The translations under genes and the position numbers were made by a program. 64,000 bases of DNA, from contig NZ_CP137559.1 of assembly GCF_019249725.2 (NCBI RefSeq), positions 1,035,501-1,099,500 on the forward strand, in the 5' to 3' direction. The stretch's first letter is position 1, and each line of letters starts with the position of its first letter. Below are positions 44,353 through 52,636 of the stretch, in pieces. The notes under the pieces are model-generated. The model was not told the DNA's origin. It made no database searches and saw only the letters and a program-made list of their open reading frames with translations. Origin of the DNA: Segatella hominis. GTDB lineage: Bacteria; Bacteroidota; Bacteroidia; Bacteroidales; Bacteroidaceae.

Positions 44353-44424
44353 CCCAAAGCTATCAATTTATTATTTATACGCGTTAAAAAATGTAATATT
44401 ATAAAATATTTTACGATGTTTTAG

Positions 44425-44432
44425 TACCTTTG
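44425..44432 (+). promoter_or_regulatory. -7 box of the rightward cassette promoter
   Basis: TACCTTTG, 80 nt before the start at 44513. No clear -33 box was found in the expected place, so a bound activator could be needed. Confidence 0.55.
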
Positions 44433-44512
44433 TAACAATCATTCGGACAATCTACTAAAGTAAACTGCCACAGGATGAAAAATAATAATAAACTATTAAC
44501 TTAAAGAATAAT

Positions 44513-45511
44513 ATGGCTAAATTTGCTGACTACTATATAAAATACAAGCATGAGTTTGCCCCCTATGACTGGGAGGACAGACAGAAGCATCTTGCGACTC
44601 TATTCCAAGAAGACAAAGATATTGTTTTCGGTGAAGGAGAAGCAAGCGAAGAACAGGCAAAGAAGGGAATCCCTTATGACAAAGTGTATAATCATCGCGT
44701 CTATCATCTGGAGAGCAATCCCAACATCATCGTGATGCAGTTTGCCAATTCTATTGACATCCCCATAGAAATCAAGTATGAGAATTCTATCGCCAAGACT
44801 GAACCTTCCTGCTTTGTCATCATCGACAACCGGGAGGGGATGAGAACGATAGCCATACAGAACCGCCGCAAGGCCTTTTCGGCTCCTAAGCGAGTGGCAG
44901 AAATTCTGACACGAGAGATCAATAAAGTGCTCTTTTGTGAATATTGTTATGACCTGGAGATATTGCCAAAATATTATCCCGAAGATCTGGTTGAAGCATG
45001 GGAGAAGTTACAAGATAATACCAGAAAGATGTTCTTTGGTAATCCTAATATGAGCAAAGAGGAATTGCTGGAAAGGGTGGAAGAGCTCAAGCAGAAGAAA
45101 AAGGGATATTTTGATGATTCGCTGATTCCTGCACTTTTACAAGTGGCTTTTGCTGCCAAAGAGGACAAACATAATTTGAGAATGGAAGTAAGTTGTGAAG
45201 AAAAACTTACCTGTGCCAGTCTGAATGAAACTTCTACATATATGAAAAATATGCTCACCCTGGCAAGTGCCTCCCATACGCCCGTAGAACTGGTGACAAA
45301 GGATGGTGCTACCTACCGGTGCTTTGTGGAATCGGATGAGGAAAATACCGATAAAATTATACATAAGCAATTGGACGCCCAGCTTCTGGAAATGCTTTTC
45401 AAGGGAAAGAAAAGAAACGGTGAGAAGGTAGAGCACGATGATATCATGAAGGGAGAAGCGGCCATCGTTGAGATGCTGAACGGGATGAAAAATACCTCTG
45501 TGGATGATTAA
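44513..45511 (+). CDS. Unknown cytoplasmic cassette protein, 332 residues
   Basis: I do not recognise this protein. It has no signal peptide or membrane helix. The N-terminal part is charged (YYIKYKHEFAPYDWEDRQKH), a middle part holds IVMQFANSIDIPIEIKYENS and CFVIIDNREGMRTIAIQNRR, and the C-terminal half is helical, with KEELLERVEELKQKKKGYFD as possible coiled coil and a GKKRNGEKVEHDD region. It is the first gene of the rightward unit next to element B; its start is 40 nt before the next gene's stop-to-start gap. It is a candidate for the iteron-binding factor. Confidence 0.75.
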   Translation: MAKFADYYIKYKHEFAPYDWEDRQKHLATLFQEDKDIVFGEGEASEEQAKKGIPYDKVYNHRVYHLESNPNIIVMQFANSIDIPIEIKYENSIAKTEPSCFVIIDNREGMRTIAIQNRRKAFSAPKRVAEILTREINKVLFCEYCYDLEILPKYYPEDLVEAWEKLQDNTRKMFFGNPNMSKEELLERVEELKQKKKGYFDDSLIPALLQVAFAAKEDKHNLRMEVSCEEKLTCASLNETSTYMKNMLTLASASHTPVELVTKDGATYRCFVESDEENTDKIIHKQLDAQLLEMLFKGKKRNGEKVEHDDIMKGEAAIVEMLNGMKNTSVDD

Positions 45512-45550
45512 GCAATATGAACCAACAACCTACTATCAGGCAGAAAAATT

Positions 45551-46501
45551 ATGATCATACATTTGGACAAGGAACAGGTGAGGCAGGAGAGAAGACGCTT
45601 GCTTTCGGATGACGTTTTCGTTATCTTCCATGATGCACTCAGGCAGTTTTGTCGTGAGGGCTACACTGCGCTTACCCCTGCCGAAATATATCTTTCTGCC
45701 AAGTCATTTGCCAGCGATGTATTGCAATTACCGGATATTCTGGAGGGGATAGAAGACGAGATGGATGACATCCAGGACGATGCTGCTAATGAGGATGAAG
45801 CCATGCTGGTGCTCATGGTGGCTTCTGCCGTGATTTTCGCAGCTGGCAAGACCTATGAGCATCTGGATGTCAAAGCCATCATTATGACTATTTATAAACG
45901 TTTGAATGACCATCCTCTCTTCTTCCAACTGCTCGAAATATGCGCCCGAAAAGAGGAGAAGAAATGGATGGAGGGTAAGCGGACCAATCTGCTGACTTGT
46001 GAACTGAATGTCATGAAAGCCGACGGTACTAAAGCCTCTGATGTCAAGGATTTTCTCCATCACTTTCTGCAGCAGGTCTGTGAATATCCACCTGATACCA
46101 TCGAGAAGGTGCTCATCCCCCTGCACGATCTGAATAGGCAGTATGAGGGGGAATTAGATAAGGAGGTGGATCTGTTGAGGCGAAAATTAGGGGTAAACAC
46201 CCCAGCTCCGTCGACTCCGTCTTCCTTTATGGTAAAGGAGGGGAAAGCCACCACTGTCATTACCATGATCAGAGATTACCAGTCGGGCAAATCAAAACCT
46301 AAAGATCTGGCCATGCCTGTGAGGGCGGCTATGGATGCTGGCGTTATCAGAAGGCCTACCTTCAACGAATATAAGGCTATTGACGGATTAGCTATAATGA
46401 CGAAGACGACTTTTACTGATTATATGAATCCTGACAACAAACCATACGAAAAAGATATGGCTTATCGGGAAATGGTAAACGGCTTCTCGAGGATTGTTTG
46501 A
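45551..46501 (+). CDS. Unknown cassette protein, 316 residues
   Basis: A mostly helical protein I do not recognise. It has an acidic stretch (LEGIEDEMDDIQDDAANEDE), a hydrophobic segment (MLVLMVASAVIFAAGKTYE) that may be buried rather than membrane, and a C-terminal part (AAMDAGVIRRPTFNEYKAI; MTKTTFTDYMNPDNK) that could be a winged helix. It follows the 332-residue protein by 39 nt, so both are likely made together. Downstream lies iteron array E. Confidence 0.72.
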   Translation: MIIHLDKEQVRQERRRLLSDDVFVIFHDALRQFCREGYTALTPAEIYLSAKSFASDVLQLPDILEGIEDEMDDIQDDAANEDEAMLVLMVASAVIFAAGKTYEHLDVKAIIMTIYKRLNDHPLFFQLLEICARKEEKKWMEGKRTNLLTCELNVMKADGTKASDVKDFLHHFLQQVCEYPPDTIEKVLIPLHDLNRQYEGELDKEVDLLRRKLGVNTPAPSTPSSFMVKEGKATTVITMIRDYQSGKSKPKDLAMPVRAAMDAGVIRRPTFNEYKAIDGLAIMTKTTFTDYMNPDNKPYEKDMAYREMVNGFSRIV

Positions 46502-46538
46502 AACACATTAAATGGGATAAAAAAAAGATCTGTTTACG

Positions 46539-46657
46539 GTCATTTTCGGTCATTTCCGGTCGTCCGGGAATGACCGATTTTATTTTCAGGCACTTACACT
46601 ACTTTATCTTATCTTTGCACTCGGATTTGAGAACTGTACATTCTCATTTCCGAGTGT
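46539..46657. repeat. Iteron array E, promoter and hairpin
   Basis: GGTCA at 46539, 46549 and a GGTCG at 46559, then an inverted TGACC at 46572: A-type iterons, unlike the surrounding B-type. A TATCTTTG box lies at 46611-46618, directly followed by a hairpin (CACTCGGA ... TCCGAGTG, about 46619-46657) with TTTTCATTTT after it. The hairpin could act as an attenuator of the next gene. Confidence 0.6.
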
Positions 46658-46793
46658 TTTCATTTTAAATAGCATCTATTCTTATAGTACCTATTTATAT
46701 AATAACAACCTGAGCGGAGGTGGGGAACCTCACAACGTGATTGAAGATGGCCATCGGTAATCCACGGCTTCTCTCGCAAACCGATCAGGAATG

Positions 46794-47087
46794 ATGGCAG
46801 ATAATCATCAAAACAAACAAACGGCATTGGGCATTGCCTATACTGCCGTAGTGAGACTGGGCTATACGCACAGCAGACTGGTAAAGCTCGACATGAGCGT
46901 AAACTATCCCACGCTGAGAAACATCAGAGACGGGAAAGCACTGAAGAAAGCGACGGAACGATTCTATCTGAAACTATTCTTCGACTTGATCAATAGGGAA
47001 TACGAGCAGAGAATGGCGAGCGGTGGCGATGGAACCAAGAGTCTGCTTGTCGTGATGAAAGACATCCTGGAAGCTGAACTGAAATAG
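46794..47087 (+). CDS. Small helical hypothetical protein of the cassette
   Basis: The product (start MADNHQNKQTAL) is ~97 residues and helical, with a HTH-like stretch SVNYPTLRNIRDGKALKK and ERFYLKLFFDLINREYEQRM. I know no family. An upstream ATG at 46791 would add one Met. It may be a regulator, but only the shape supports that. A second TATCTTTG box lies downstream at 47185-47192. Confidence 0.6.
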   Translation: MADNHQNKQTALGIAYTAVVRLGYTHSRLVKLDMSVNYPTLRNIRDGKALKKATERFYLKLFFDLINREYEQRMASGGDGTKSLLVVMKDILEAELK

Positions 47088-47266
47088 ACTGAAAACTGGC
47101 TGAAAATAGACCCTCTAAAGAAAAGTGGTGAAAAGATGAGGGGGGATTCTTACACTAAGTATTCCAGCGCATGGAAAGACTCACTATCTTTGCAACAGCT
47201 TTCAGCAAGATCGGAGCTGCTAACTAAGGAGCCTTGAAAGGAAGGCGAGGTCTTGTTTCTTTGATT

Positions 47267-47548
47267 ATGAATACAATGATTCTAAGAGTTGTTAAGCAGG
47301 GCGAGCCTTTCACTGTACAGAGTCAGAAGAGTGAGAATGGCCAGATAATGAAGTGCAACATCGTGTTGCAGGAGTTGGGCGGCAAGTACGAAAACCAATA
47401 TGCTGCAGCCATGCTGGGTAATGCTGCTCAATGCAAATTCTATCCTGGGGATTTGGTGGTGGCTACACTCAGATTCACGGCAAGAGAGTATAATGGGCAG
47501 GTGTATCAGGACATCCTCGTGACGGACATTGAAAAGGTAAAAAAGTAA
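47267..47548 (+). CDS. OB-fold (SSB/DUF3127-like) protein
   Basis: The frame extends upstream to 47234, but ATG at 47267 (MNTMILRVVKQGEPFTV) is preferable. The ~93 residues have beta-strand alternation and YPGDLVVATLRFTAREYNGQ with YQDILVTDIEKV, which recalls the last strands of DUF3127/SSB-like OB folds. It could bind single-stranded DNA, fitting its position before a primase-helicase. A TATCTTTG box at 47185-47192 may drive it. Confidence 0.6.
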   Translation: MNTMILRVVKQGEPFTVQSQKSENGQIMKCNIVLQELGGKYENQYAAAMLGNAAQCKFYPGDLVVATLRFTAREYNGQVYQDILVTDIEKVKK

Positions 47549-47698
47549 AAAGGTAAAAAGGTAAAAAGAGCTTCGCAGGGAAAGACTTGCGCTGGTTCTG
47601 TAACAAAATTATTAATCTGAGTTGGGACGGACGGAGGATTTTCTTAAGTAAAGCGCGCAACATTCCAGATGTTTCTCCTCGAAAATTTCAATTCAGAC

Positions 47699-48118
47699 AT
47701 GAAGAAAAATAATGCTAAAAAGGGCAACCAGAAAAACAATGGTTACAATCAGTTCCAACAGAATAATGGCTGCCAGCACGTGCAGTTGGGTGGTGTGGCT
47801 TTCTATGATGAGAGCAAGTGTTTTCTCTTTGCGCCCAACCAACAGGGAGTGAGAAATCAAGTACCGGCATTCCGTACGCAGGGCATTGCCCAGCAGTTGA
47901 CGGATGGCACTTTCGACTTCATAATGAAACCAAGAATCCGTTCGCAGGCTCAACTCATCAGAAAGTTGGCTCACGGACGTCTGAGCAAAACCAAAGATGG
48001 GGCTATCCAGCTCACGCTGAAGGTGTTCTGCGACGAGGGTATCAATATCGGCAGCACACTCGTTAAAGAGTCTGAAGAGGCTGCGGATGCTTTGGTAGAT
48101 TATCAGTTGAAGCGATAG
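47699..48118 (+). CDS. Hypothetical basic cassette protein, 139 residues
   Basis: The frame begins at 47669, but ATG at 47699 (MKKNNAKKGNQKNNGYNQFQ) fits better. A low-complexity Lys/Asn/Gln start precedes a compact part (LGGVAFYDESKCFLFAPNQQ; RSQAQLIRKLAHGRLSKTKD; LKVFCDEGINIGSTLVKE). No family is known to me. It is 32 nt before the primase-helicase gene and in line with it. The basic start suggests nucleic acid binding. Confidence 0.6.
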   Translation: MKKNNAKKGNQKNNGYNQFQQNNGCQHVQLGGVAFYDESKCFLFAPNQQGVRNQVPAFRTQGIAQQLTDGTFDFIMKPRIRSQAQLIRKLAHGRLSKTKDGAIQLTLKVFCDEGINIGSTLVKESEEAADALVDYQLKR

Positions 48119-48150
48119 AAAATCTTTTAATAATGTAAAAAAACATATCA

Positions 48151-50691
48151 ATGAGCTGTTATTTGATCAGGGTGGAGAACGGGCACAAGGTGGCCCGCTC
48201 CATCACTTCGGAAGAGGAGTATAAAATGCTGCGTGGAAGCAATGAGCAGAAGGCTAATCTGCGACTGGCTCGCGCTGGAAACGATGCGGCGAAACGCCGT
48301 CTGATACAATTTAATTATTCCGGACATTATCCACAGGGCGTGGTGAAAGGCATGAAACTGCCAGGCCAGGCTTTCGGATTTGATCTCGACGACAAAGAGG
48401 CTTTCGAGAAGGCTGCTGAACTGCTGCTCAAGGAGCCTGAGAAATATGGACTGCTGATGCTGGAACGTAGTGCAAGACAAGGTGGTCACGCCGTCTGCAA
48501 GCGAGAAATGGGTAAGACTATACTGGAAAACCAAGTACGCATCGCCACGATGCTGAAATGCGAAATGGACACGTCGGCACACGACATCAACCGGGTTTAT
48601 TTCACCTCATCCGCCGAACCGGACGACTTGCTTTTCCTCTCTCCCGAACTCTTTCAGGATGCTTACGATGAAGCTGCCGTGGCGGCTGAAAGCAAGGTGT
48701 TGGAGGAGCGAGAGAAGTATGGACAGGAAGAACTTCCTGAGGGGGCTCACAAGGCGAATAAGCATTACAAACCTTGGGAAAATACGACAAAGAATGCAGA
48801 TATTAACGGAATGCTCAAGACGGGGGTTGAGGCGAATGACGGGGAAAATAATGGCGAGAAATCAGAAGTAGCTGAAGCGGCAGGAACATCACAGACCTCG
48901 GCTGGAAAGAATCAATCTCCAATTCCAGTCCCTTCGAATCTCCAGTATCTCGGAATCCCATATTCTGAAATCATCTCGAAATGGTGGCAGATGTATAATG
49001 ACGGTCAGGAACCGGTTCGTTCCAACCGCAACACACTGACTTTCGAGCTCGCCGTAAACCTGCGCCACATCTGTGGTTTCGACCGCAATATGATGGCTCA
49101 GATCATCCCCTGCTACGATGGCTTCCCTGAGCAGGAGAAGATGGCTTGCATCAACTCAGCGCTCAACGAGAAAATTACCCAAATGCCTAAGCGACTGAAG
49201 GATGTGCTTGCTGCGCTGCGACAGGAAAAGTTGAAACAGATGGCGCAGAATGGCACTTCTGCCCATGAGGACGAGGTGCTGATCAATGCACTTGACGAGG
49301 CTAATGCGCAGGACGAACTGTTCTATTACAATGCCCTGCCCAAAATGCCACAAGGTGTGCGCGACTCCATCAATGCCGTAGGACCAGCCTTAGCAATGCC
49401 CGTCATTACCGCCATCTGCCCCGTCATCGGAATGCTCGCCACAGGCGTGAAGGTGAGCGTGCACGGCAAGATGAACACGCTGAACCTCATCTCCTACATC
49501 GCTGGTGATTTCGCTTCGGGCAAAGGCAGCATCGACCCCGTAATCAATGCCTGGACAAAAGAAGTGAAAGATATGGACAAAATGTATCAGCAGAAAGAGG
49601 ACGAATGGAGAGCCAAGAAGCGAGCAGCAAAGAACAAGAAGGATCAGCCCGAAGAGCCTAAACTGCCCGTAAGATGTCTCACGCTGAACAATACCGTGGC
49701 CAATCTGGCTGAACGACTGGCCAACACCGACGGCAAGCACGCTTTCTCATTTACTCCGGAAGCTGACACCGTGGCGCAGAAGTGGAAATCGGCTATGAGC
49801 GACTTCTCCGTGATGCTCCGACAGGCTTACGACGGAACGTGCTATGAGCGTGAGGCAAGGAGCGCAGATGCGGTGAATGTCCACATAGACAGACTGTTAT
49901 GGAACGTAGTGATGTGTGGAACACCTGATGCGCTTTATCGAGTGGTCAACAATTATACGGATGGTTTTCAGAGCCGTATCACCGTGGCGAGAACGCCTGA
50001 CAATACGTTTACTCCGCTCACAGAAAATCTGTATGTGCTCAATGAGCGTCAGCGAGAGCGCATAGTACAGATAGCTCATCTGCTACCCCTGATGGAGGGC
50101 GAAATTGTGCTACCCAAGTTGGAGACTAAAGGTAGGGAATGGCTGGAAGAAATACGACTGGAGACCATAAAGAATGATGACAAAGTAAAGGCTCGTCAGG
50201 GCTTCCGCATCTGTCCTACAACGATGAGAATGATGACCTGCATCATGCTCTGCAAGGTAGCAGAATCTCTGATTCAGAAGCACGGATTTGCGGGTGCAGA
50301 GAAGTTGCTGAAGCAGAATCCTCAGCAGTGGAAGGAATCGATTGTAAAGATGCAGACACCTACCATGTTAGGAGTTTTCAATGTGCTGGCAGATTATCAG
50401 TTGGACAATGCGCTCTACTTCTTCCGCTCTCGCATCGAGAATGCTTTCTCATCCAAGGATTATTGCGGGCAGTCGCCTTACGACCGCAGTCGCAGAGGAA
50501 AAAACGACTCTATCTTCGAGCGTCTGGACGTTACCTTCTCCTTCGAACAGGCGCAGCAGCAGAGCATTGCCGTGAAGGGGGCGAACGCTACCTATCAGTC
50601 AGTAAAGCAAATGCTGAAAAACTGGAAACGGCAGGGTCTGATCTGTCTGTTGCCCGATAAACGTTATCAGAAAACATCGCCAACAGTATGA
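48151..50691 (+). CDS. Primase-helicase-like protein (VirE_N / DUF3987)
   Basis: The N-terminal ~180 residues resemble the AEP-like primase domain (BT4734/VirE_N type), with FDLDD at about 77-81 and the QGGH motif at about 110-113, then NRVYFTSS. The C-terminal ~600 residues contain DUF3987-type sequence, with a P-loop-like GDFASGKGS at about 451-459. A spacer rich in Glu, Asn, Ser and Lys links them. This architecture is found in Bacteroidota mobile and phage-like elements and could start replication at element B. It lies after the OB-fold and basic proteins. Confidence 0.8.
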   Translation: MSCYLIRVENGHKVARSITSEEEYKMLRGSNEQKANLRLARAGNDAAKRRLIQFNYSGHYPQGVVKGMKLPGQAFGFDLDDKEAFEKAAELLLKEPEKYGLLMLERSARQGGHAVCKREMGKTILENQVRIATMLKCEMDTSAHDINRVYFTSSAEPDDLLFLSPELFQDAYDEAAVAAESKVLEEREKYGQEELPEGAHKANKHYKPWENTTKNADINGMLKTGVEANDGENNGEKSEVAEAAGTSQTSAGKNQSPIPVPSNLQYLGIPYSEIISKWWQMYNDGQEPVRSNRNTLTFELAVNLRHICGFDRNMMAQIIPCYDGFPEQEKMACINSALNEKITQMPKRLKDVLAALRQEKLKQMAQNGTSAHEDEVLINALDEANAQDELFYYNALPKMPQGVRDSINAVGPALAMPVITAICPVIGMLATGVKVSVHGKMNTLNLISYIAGDFASGKGSIDPVINAWTKEVKDMDKMYQQKEDEWRAKKRAAKNKKDQPEEPKLPVRCLTLNNTVANLAERLANTDGKHAFSFTPEADTVAQKWKSAMSDFSVMLRQAYDGTCYEREARSADAVNVHIDRLLWNVVMCGTPDALYRVVNNYTDGFQSRITVARTPDNTFTPLTENLYVLNERQRERIVQIAHLLPLMEGEIVLPKLETKGREWLEEIRLETIKNDDKVKARQGFRICPTTMRMMTCIMLCKVAESLIQKHGFAGAEKLLKQNPQQWKESIVKMQTPTMLGVFNVLADYQLDNALYFFRSRIENAFSSKDYCGQSPYDRSRRGKNDSIFERLDVTFSFEQAQQQSIAVKGANATYQSVKQMLKNWKRQGLICLLPDKRYQKTSPTV

Positions 50692-50726
50692 GAAAGATGA
50701 TAAAATGAGAAAGGTTTTTTAATGAG

Positions 50727-50908
50727 AAATTAGAAATGAGAAATTAGAAATGAGGAGGAATGAGAAGAGGGGAAGAAAGAGAAAGGAGGAGAAAGAGAGA
50801 AGAATGAGTAAGGGAAAGGGGAAGGGGAATGAAGCTATAAGGTGTCATTAAGGACGGGTGTCATTAAGTGTCATTAAGGTTTTATCCTCCATTTCTCATT
50901 TCTAATTT
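50727..50908. repeat. Iteron half-array D inside an 18-bp inverted repeat
   Basis: TGTCATTAAG at 50843, 50859 and 50869 (spacings 16 and 10) repeats the left arm of element B exactly. It lies between AAATTAGAAATGAGAAAT (50727-50744) and its perfect complement (50891-50908). The left copy is part of a 14-bp tandem repeat. D and C (42647) are inverted to each other and enclose the HU-to-primase genes. Confidence 0.8.
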
Positions 50909-50925
50909 AATAAAATATCATCATT

Positions 50926-51471
50926 ATGAACATCATTATATATCGCCGTCGCTTCACTCCCTGGAGTGTGGACGGAACCATGATCATCAATGGTGGGACT
51001 TTCTGTCGAACCATTGAGCATCCCAAGAATTATCTGCTTGCTAACAGTTACAAAATCGTACTTGTACCTGTCAAGATAGAAAACGGGACAGAGGAATTCA
51101 AAACCCTGCCAGTCATCTTTGGCGCAGACGACCGAGTTCCCCCAAAAGTAGTACAAAAGCCTTTCATTACGCCTGGCTTAGGTCCGTTCAGACTGAAATA
51201 TGGAAGCATCATCATAGGCAAGCCTCTGATTACAGGTTTAATGGCTTATTCGGAGGAATACTTTCAGGAGTTTTTAGAAAGAGTGAACGTGGCTTTGAAG
51301 AACAAGGAGAAAGTCTCTCTGCTAATACGAGACTGGGGCAGCGAAGATATTCCCCAAGAGGATCCATCGTCATCAGAAGAATCTCAGACATTCTCTGAAG
51401 CATCTCTGCCTTTTTCAGAAGCGTCTCAATCTCTATCAGAAGCGTCTGTAAATCCGGAGTCTGTTCAGTAA
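50926..51471 (+). CDS. DUF5675-like protein
   Basis: The 181-residue protein shares the DUF5675 pattern GTMIINGGTFCRTIEH with ANSYKIVLVPVKI, then GPFRLKYGSIIIGKPLITG (replacing the usual catalytic-like region). DUF5675 occurs beside phage lysis amidases. The tail is a low-complexity, SEASQ-type repeat (SEASLPFSEASQSLSEASVN). It precedes the amidase gene by 37 nt and was probably acquired with it. Confidence 0.7.
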   Translation: MNIIIYRRRFTPWSVDGTMIINGGTFCRTIEHPKNYLLANSYKIVLVPVKIENGTEEFKTLPVIFGADDRVPPKVVQKPFITPGLGPFRLKYGSIIIGKPLITGLMAYSEEYFQEFLERVNVALKNKEKVSLLIRDWGSEDIPQEDPSSSEESQTFSEASLPFSEASQSLSEASVNPESVQ

Positions 51472-51508
51472 ATCAATTAGTAGATCAATATTTAAATTTA
51501 TTTTCATC

Positions 51509-51910
51509 ATGCGTAAAATCAAGGAAATCATCATTCATTGTAGCGCGACCAAGGAAGGTCGTGATTACACCGTAGCCGACATCGACCGCTGGCATCGAGA
51601 TCGTGGCTTTTTCTGCATCGGCTATCATTTTGTAATTTATCGTGACGGAAGCATCCACGTGGGCCGTTCTGTAGAAGAAGTAGGCGCCCACTGCAGAGGT
51701 CACAATCTTGTGAGCATCGGTATCTGCTACATCGGCGGTTTGTCGAAGAACGGCAAGCCTAAAGACACCCGTACGCCCCAGCAGAAGGCTGCCATGAAAT
51801 CCCTCATCGAACAGTTGAAGGAGGAATATCCCGGGGCTACTATCCACGGGCACAACGAGTTCGCCAGCAAGGCTTGTCCTTGTTTCGACGTGAAGGAAGA
51901 ATTTGGCTAA
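51509..51910 (+). CDS. Phage-type N-acetylmuramoyl-L-alanine amidase
   Basis: A 133-residue Amidase_2 protein without a signal peptide. IIIHCSATKEGRD has the first zinc His (His10), SVEEVGAHCRGHNLVSIGIC follows, and HGHNEFASKACPCFDVKEEF has the second His and the Lys-Cys pair of T7-lysozyme-like enzymes. It cuts peptidoglycan. Similar amidases are routinely part of HU/smalltalk/VirE clusters in Bacteroidota. A 17-bp-arm hairpin follows. Confidence 0.93.
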   Translation: MRKIKEIIIHCSATKEGRDYTVADIDRWHRDRGFFCIGYHFVIYRDGSIHVGRSVEEVGAHCRGHNLVSIGICYIGGLSKNGKPKDTRTPQQKAAMKSLIEQLKEEYPGATIHGHNEFASKACPCFDVKEEFG

Positions 51911-51920
51911 ACTGATGGGT

Positions 51921-51957
51921 ATTATAATAGGGAACGCACTGCGTTCCCTATTATAAT
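51921..51957. terminator. Long perfect hairpin after the amidase gene
   Basis: ATTATAATAGGGAACGC (51921-51937), loop ACT, then the complement (51941-51957): a 17-bp stem. There is no T-tract to its right. It is a plausible terminator or RNA-stabilising element at the right cassette edge. Confidence 0.6.
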
Positions 51958-52017
51958 TATCTATTACTTTCCGATGCAACATGTGGATGTTGCTGATAGT
52001 TAAGCTTTTATCTTTTA

Positions 52018-52239
52018 AACGGTACAACTACCCTTTTTACAAGTGCAGAGAAAATGAACAACAAATGTAATCTGCTTATTCTCAACCTGTTAGCGATGAA
52101 GTTGTACCGTTCCTTTTAGCCTTTTTTGTAAGATTCTGGAAAGAAATGCAATGCATTGTTTCTCAGCCTCTTCCGTTTCTTGTGTTACAGAACGCTTATC
52201 TGGTTGCAAAGATACAGATTTATATTGGATTAGAGCAAA
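52018..52239 (-). promoter_or_regulatory. Leftward promoter and 12-bp inverted repeat
   Basis: AACGGTACAACT (about 52018-52029) is inverted at about 52100-52111, around a 70-bp spacer. A consensus promoter on the minus strand (TTTG 52239-52236, 21 nt, TATCTTTG 52214-52207) reads leftward into it. No gene could be identified in the product, and 51911-52636 otherwise holds only a gene fragment. Confidence 0.45.
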
Positions 52240-52372
52240 CTATTATCTTAAAAAATATTATTTCACAGTTGCTTTTTGGATAACGTCTTTGACACTGTTA
52301 CGAAATGCCTACTGCCACCATTCAAGAGTGTAGAACAAAGTAAGCTCCGTCATGCCTGTCTCTCCAAGAAGA

Positions 52373-52520
52373 AAACCTTTGTAGAGCAAACCAATCACTC
52401 ACCAAATGACTATGAGAAAGTGGCTTCTGACTCTATTGTTAAAGTACCATTGCAAACTATACATGAACCAGAGGTTATTTGGAACGACAATAGTGACAAA
52501 CAAGATGAACGGCTTCGATA
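52373..52520 (+). pseudogene. Internal fragment of the 53951-54868 lipoprotein gene
   Basis: About 148 bp closely match 54348-54490, encoding TFVEQTNHSPNDYEKVASDS and the following SIVKVPLQTIHEPE. Neither end of the gene is present, so it is a displaced fragment. A third fragment of the same gene lies at 62802-62925. Confidence 0.8.
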
Positions 52521-52636
52521 ATAAGCCTGTATTGATGAAATAACACAAGGAATAAAATAATCTTGAAATCTCATGCAAGTTTTTGATTCCTTTTGCGTTT
52601 ATTGAATAGATATAACCCTTTAATATCAAGAAGCGT

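Noticed and set aside
47536..47568. GTAAAAAG repeats as operator sites
   Set aside because: They look like slippage repeats (similar tract at 20580-20638) and have no helical phasing.
42647..50878. CRISPR array from the repeated TGTCATTAAG units
   Set aside because: Units are 10 bp with spacings of 10-16 bp and are mirrored; there are no spacers and no cas genes.
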